DNA of 6,233 nt. Origin: Oscillospiraceae bacterium (lineage in GTDB: Bacteria > Bacillota > Clostridia > Oscillospirales > Oscillospiraceae). The stretch spans positions 1 to 6,233 of the forward strand of contig JAIEFH010000154.1 in the NCBI GenBank assembly GCA_029067025.1, read 5' to 3'. Within the stretch, counting starts at the first letter, position 1, and each line of letters opens with the position of its first letter. This document shows positions 5,214-6,233 of this stretch, piece after piece. Made by a program: the position numbers and the translations under genes. The notes under the pieces are model-generated. The model was not told where the DNA came from. It did not search any database and saw only the letters and a program-made list of their open reading frames with translations.

Positions 5214-5478
5214 TGCGCGCAAACAGTCTCTTTCTATAACCTTTTGCAGAAAAAGCACTACTTTCGCCTTACCATGGCAAAACATCCCTTTTCACTTGTA
5301 GTAATAGGTGTAAGGGGAAAATAAACCTCAATTTTGAGGCAAATTTCGACCTAATCCGCGTACCTTGAAAATAGAATGACCGTCCCAAAGAGGATATATA
5401 CGCTGCTGCGGTCCAGGGGCAGGAACGGCTTTGGGGAAAACGGCGCTAAAAATTCAAATTCAGATTGGAAGTGATTAC
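5214..5478. other. Gene-free stretch upstream of tnpW
   Basis: No complete gene was found. It contains the inverted seam repeat (5320-5350) and a short frame (5375-5449) reading NDRPKEDIYAAAVQGQ then ERLWGKRR and a stop. This has protein-like composition but no start, and may be the end of a lost gene. No clear promoter for tnpW was recognised. Confidence 0.4.
5320..5350 (-). repeat. Seam repeat C (inverted copy)
   Basis: Read on the minus strand it begins GTCGAAATTTGCCTC and ends TTGAGGTTTATT, matching copies A and B with one extra base in the centre. The core is a clean dyad, CCTCAA-TT-TTGAGG (5326-5339 on the plus strand). It separates the response-regulator remnant and its terminator from the recombinase module. 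Confidence 0.6.
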
Positions 5479-5652
5479 ATGGCTGGTGCCAAAGCGCAGC
5501 AGCCAATCAAGATAAAGAGAAGAATTGGCAGCACAACATATATCGTGACCTCTCATTTTCAAAAAGAGGGCAGCACCGCTAAGGATAAAATACGGTGTCT
5601 GATTGACATGAATACCAGGCCGAAAAACTTTGCAAAAAAGGCTGATTTTTGA
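5479..5652 (+). CDS. tnpW: TnpW-like small transposon protein
   Basis: This 57-residue basic protein sits directly upstream of a TnpX-like recombinase. The motif RIGSTTYIVTSHF (residues 15-27) followed by an acidic/basic helix, KDKIRCLID (36-44), fits the TnpW family of Tn4451/Tn1549-type elements. Those are small proteins encoded beside the serine recombinase, and their role is not established. ATG at 5479 follows GGAAGTG with about 6 bases of spacing. An upstream TTG at 5431 would add 16 residues that do not resemble the family, and is rejected. The stop codon TGA (5650-5652) is embedded in the -35 of the recombinase promoter. Family assignment is from recall of the motif. Confidence 0.72.
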   Translation: MAGAKAQQPIKIKRRIGSTTYIVTSHFQKEGSTAKDKIRCLIDMNTRPKNFAKKADF

Positions 5653-5677
5653 CAGTATTTTTGAAATTTGGTATAAT
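5649..5677 (+). promoter_or_regulatory. Consensus sigma-70-type promoter for the serine recombinase
   Basis: TTGACA (5649-5654), exactly 17 bases, TATAAT (5672-5677): every hexamer position is consensus. Transcription should start near 5684, giving a leader of about 48 bases to GTG 5732. The -35 overlaps the tnpW stop codon. Confidence 0.85.
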
Positions 5678-5731
5678 AACTATGTCGAAAGGACCTTGTC
5701 AATGCGGTGACTGCCGGAAATGGAGGTCAAA

Positions 5732-6233
5732 GTGGATAGGCAGTCTGATAAAATAGCGGCGTTCTACTGCCGCCTGTCCCATGACGATGATACTGCCGGG
5801 GACAGTAACAGCATACAAAATCAAAAGCACCTTTTGGAGCGGTATGCCCAGGACCATAACATTGCACATTATCGTTACTACGTTGACGACGGATTTTCAG
5901 GTACGAACTTCAACCGTCCTGGTTTCAAAGAAATGATGAACGACATTGAGGCAGGAACGGTGAACATGGTAGTGGTCAAGGATATGTCACGGTTTGGCCG
6001 AAACTATCTGGAGACGGGGATATATACGGAAATCCGTTTCCCGGAAATGGGTGTGCGCTTCATCGCCGTCAACGATGGCGTAGACAGTGAGGACCAGACG
6101 GGCAACGACTTCACTCCGTTCCGCAATATCATCAACGAATGGTATGCAAAGGACACCAGCAAAAAAATCAGGGCCGTGGTTAGAGCGCGTGGGATGGCCG
6201 GAGAGCGCACTTCAACGAAGGCCCCATACGGAT
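5732..6233 (+). CDS. Large serine recombinase, TnpX-like, N-terminal part (3' end outside window)
   Basis: The gene encodes a site-specific recombinase that cuts DNA through a phosphoserine link and excises or inserts the element as a circle. The visible 167 codons cover the resolvase catalytic domain. The YCRLSHDD motif carries the nucleophile Ser16, followed by SNSIQNQ (25-31), which is typical of recombinases of Firmicutes conjugative elements. DDGFSGTNFNRPGF (52-65) follows, and KDMSRFGRN (83-91) supplies the conserved Asp84, Arg87 and Arg90. The recombinase and zinc-ribbon domains should follow beyond the window; such proteins are usually 500-700 residues. GTG at 5732 is chosen because GGAGG (5722-5726) lies 5 bases upstream and the product then begins (M)DRQSDKIAAFYCR, as in relatives. 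An in-frame ATG at 5720 (adding MEVK) has no adequate ribosome binding site. With tnpW upstream it forms a Tn4451-type recombination module. No disruption is seen. Confidence 0.93.
   Translation, partial: MDRQSDKIAAFYCRLSHDDDTAGDSNSIQNQKHLLERYAQDHNIAHYRYYVDDGFSGTNFNRPGFKEMMNDIEAGTVNMVVVKDMSRFGRNYLETGIYTEIRFPEMGVRFIAVNDGVDSEDQTGNDFTPFRNIINEWYAKDTSKKIRAVVRARGMAGERTSTKAPYG

Noticed and set aside
6004..6210. Minus-strand frame at the right end
   Set aside because: Antisense to the serine recombinase catalytic domain.

Overview
The window looks like part of a mosaic integrative and conjugative or mobilizable element from a Gram-positive gut Clostridia genome (Oscillospiraceae- or Lachnospiraceae-like). 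That assignment is an inference. It rests on the strong AGGAGG-type ribosome binding sites, the roughly balanced base composition, and a gene set typical of Tn916/Tn1549/Tn4451-like elements: a Tn916-type tyrosine integrase, a RepA N-terminal-domain protein, a TnpW-like protein and a TnpX-like large serine recombinase.

Layout from left to right. The 3' part of a tyrosine integrase gene (2-865) has its complete catalytic set and is followed by a strong intrinsic terminator (984-1017). Next is a replication-initiator-like gene (1043-1831). Its N-terminal domain is intact, but from about 1612 the reading frame runs into hairpin-rich DNA that resembles a transfer-origin region, so it is probably a deletion fusion. 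A gene-poor stretch (1832-2335) holds a large branched dyad element at 2036-2194.

The cargo block spans 2336-4970. A TetR-family repressor gene (minus strand) is divergent from a plus-strand operon made of a 34-residue single-membrane-segment peptide, a membrane-anchored alpha/beta hydrolase, and an internal fragment of a second alpha/beta hydrolase. A perfect 16-bp dyad lies between the divergent promoters and overlaps the likely -10 of the operon. A membrane-linked XRE-family regulator with its own promoter closes the block. The simplest reading is a TetR-controlled response in which an unknown small molecule releases the repressor and switches on the peptide and hydrolase.

From 5002 to 5319 only decayed DNA remains: the last codons of an OmpR/PhoB-type response regulator with its terminator. 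The right end carries tnpW (5479-5652). A consensus sigma-70-type promoter overlapping its stop codon drives a large serine recombinase gene that runs off the window (5732 onward).

The most notable non-genic signal is a degenerate repeat of about 31 bp, TGTCGAAACT...TGAGGTRTATT, which contains a small dyad. Full copies sit at 2267-2297, 4971-5001 and 5320-5350 (inverted), and a palindromic relative lies at 1849-1883. Each falls at a boundary between modules, and the two direct copies closely bracket the cargo block. No CRISPR array, tRNA, rRNA or recognisable riboswitch was seen.
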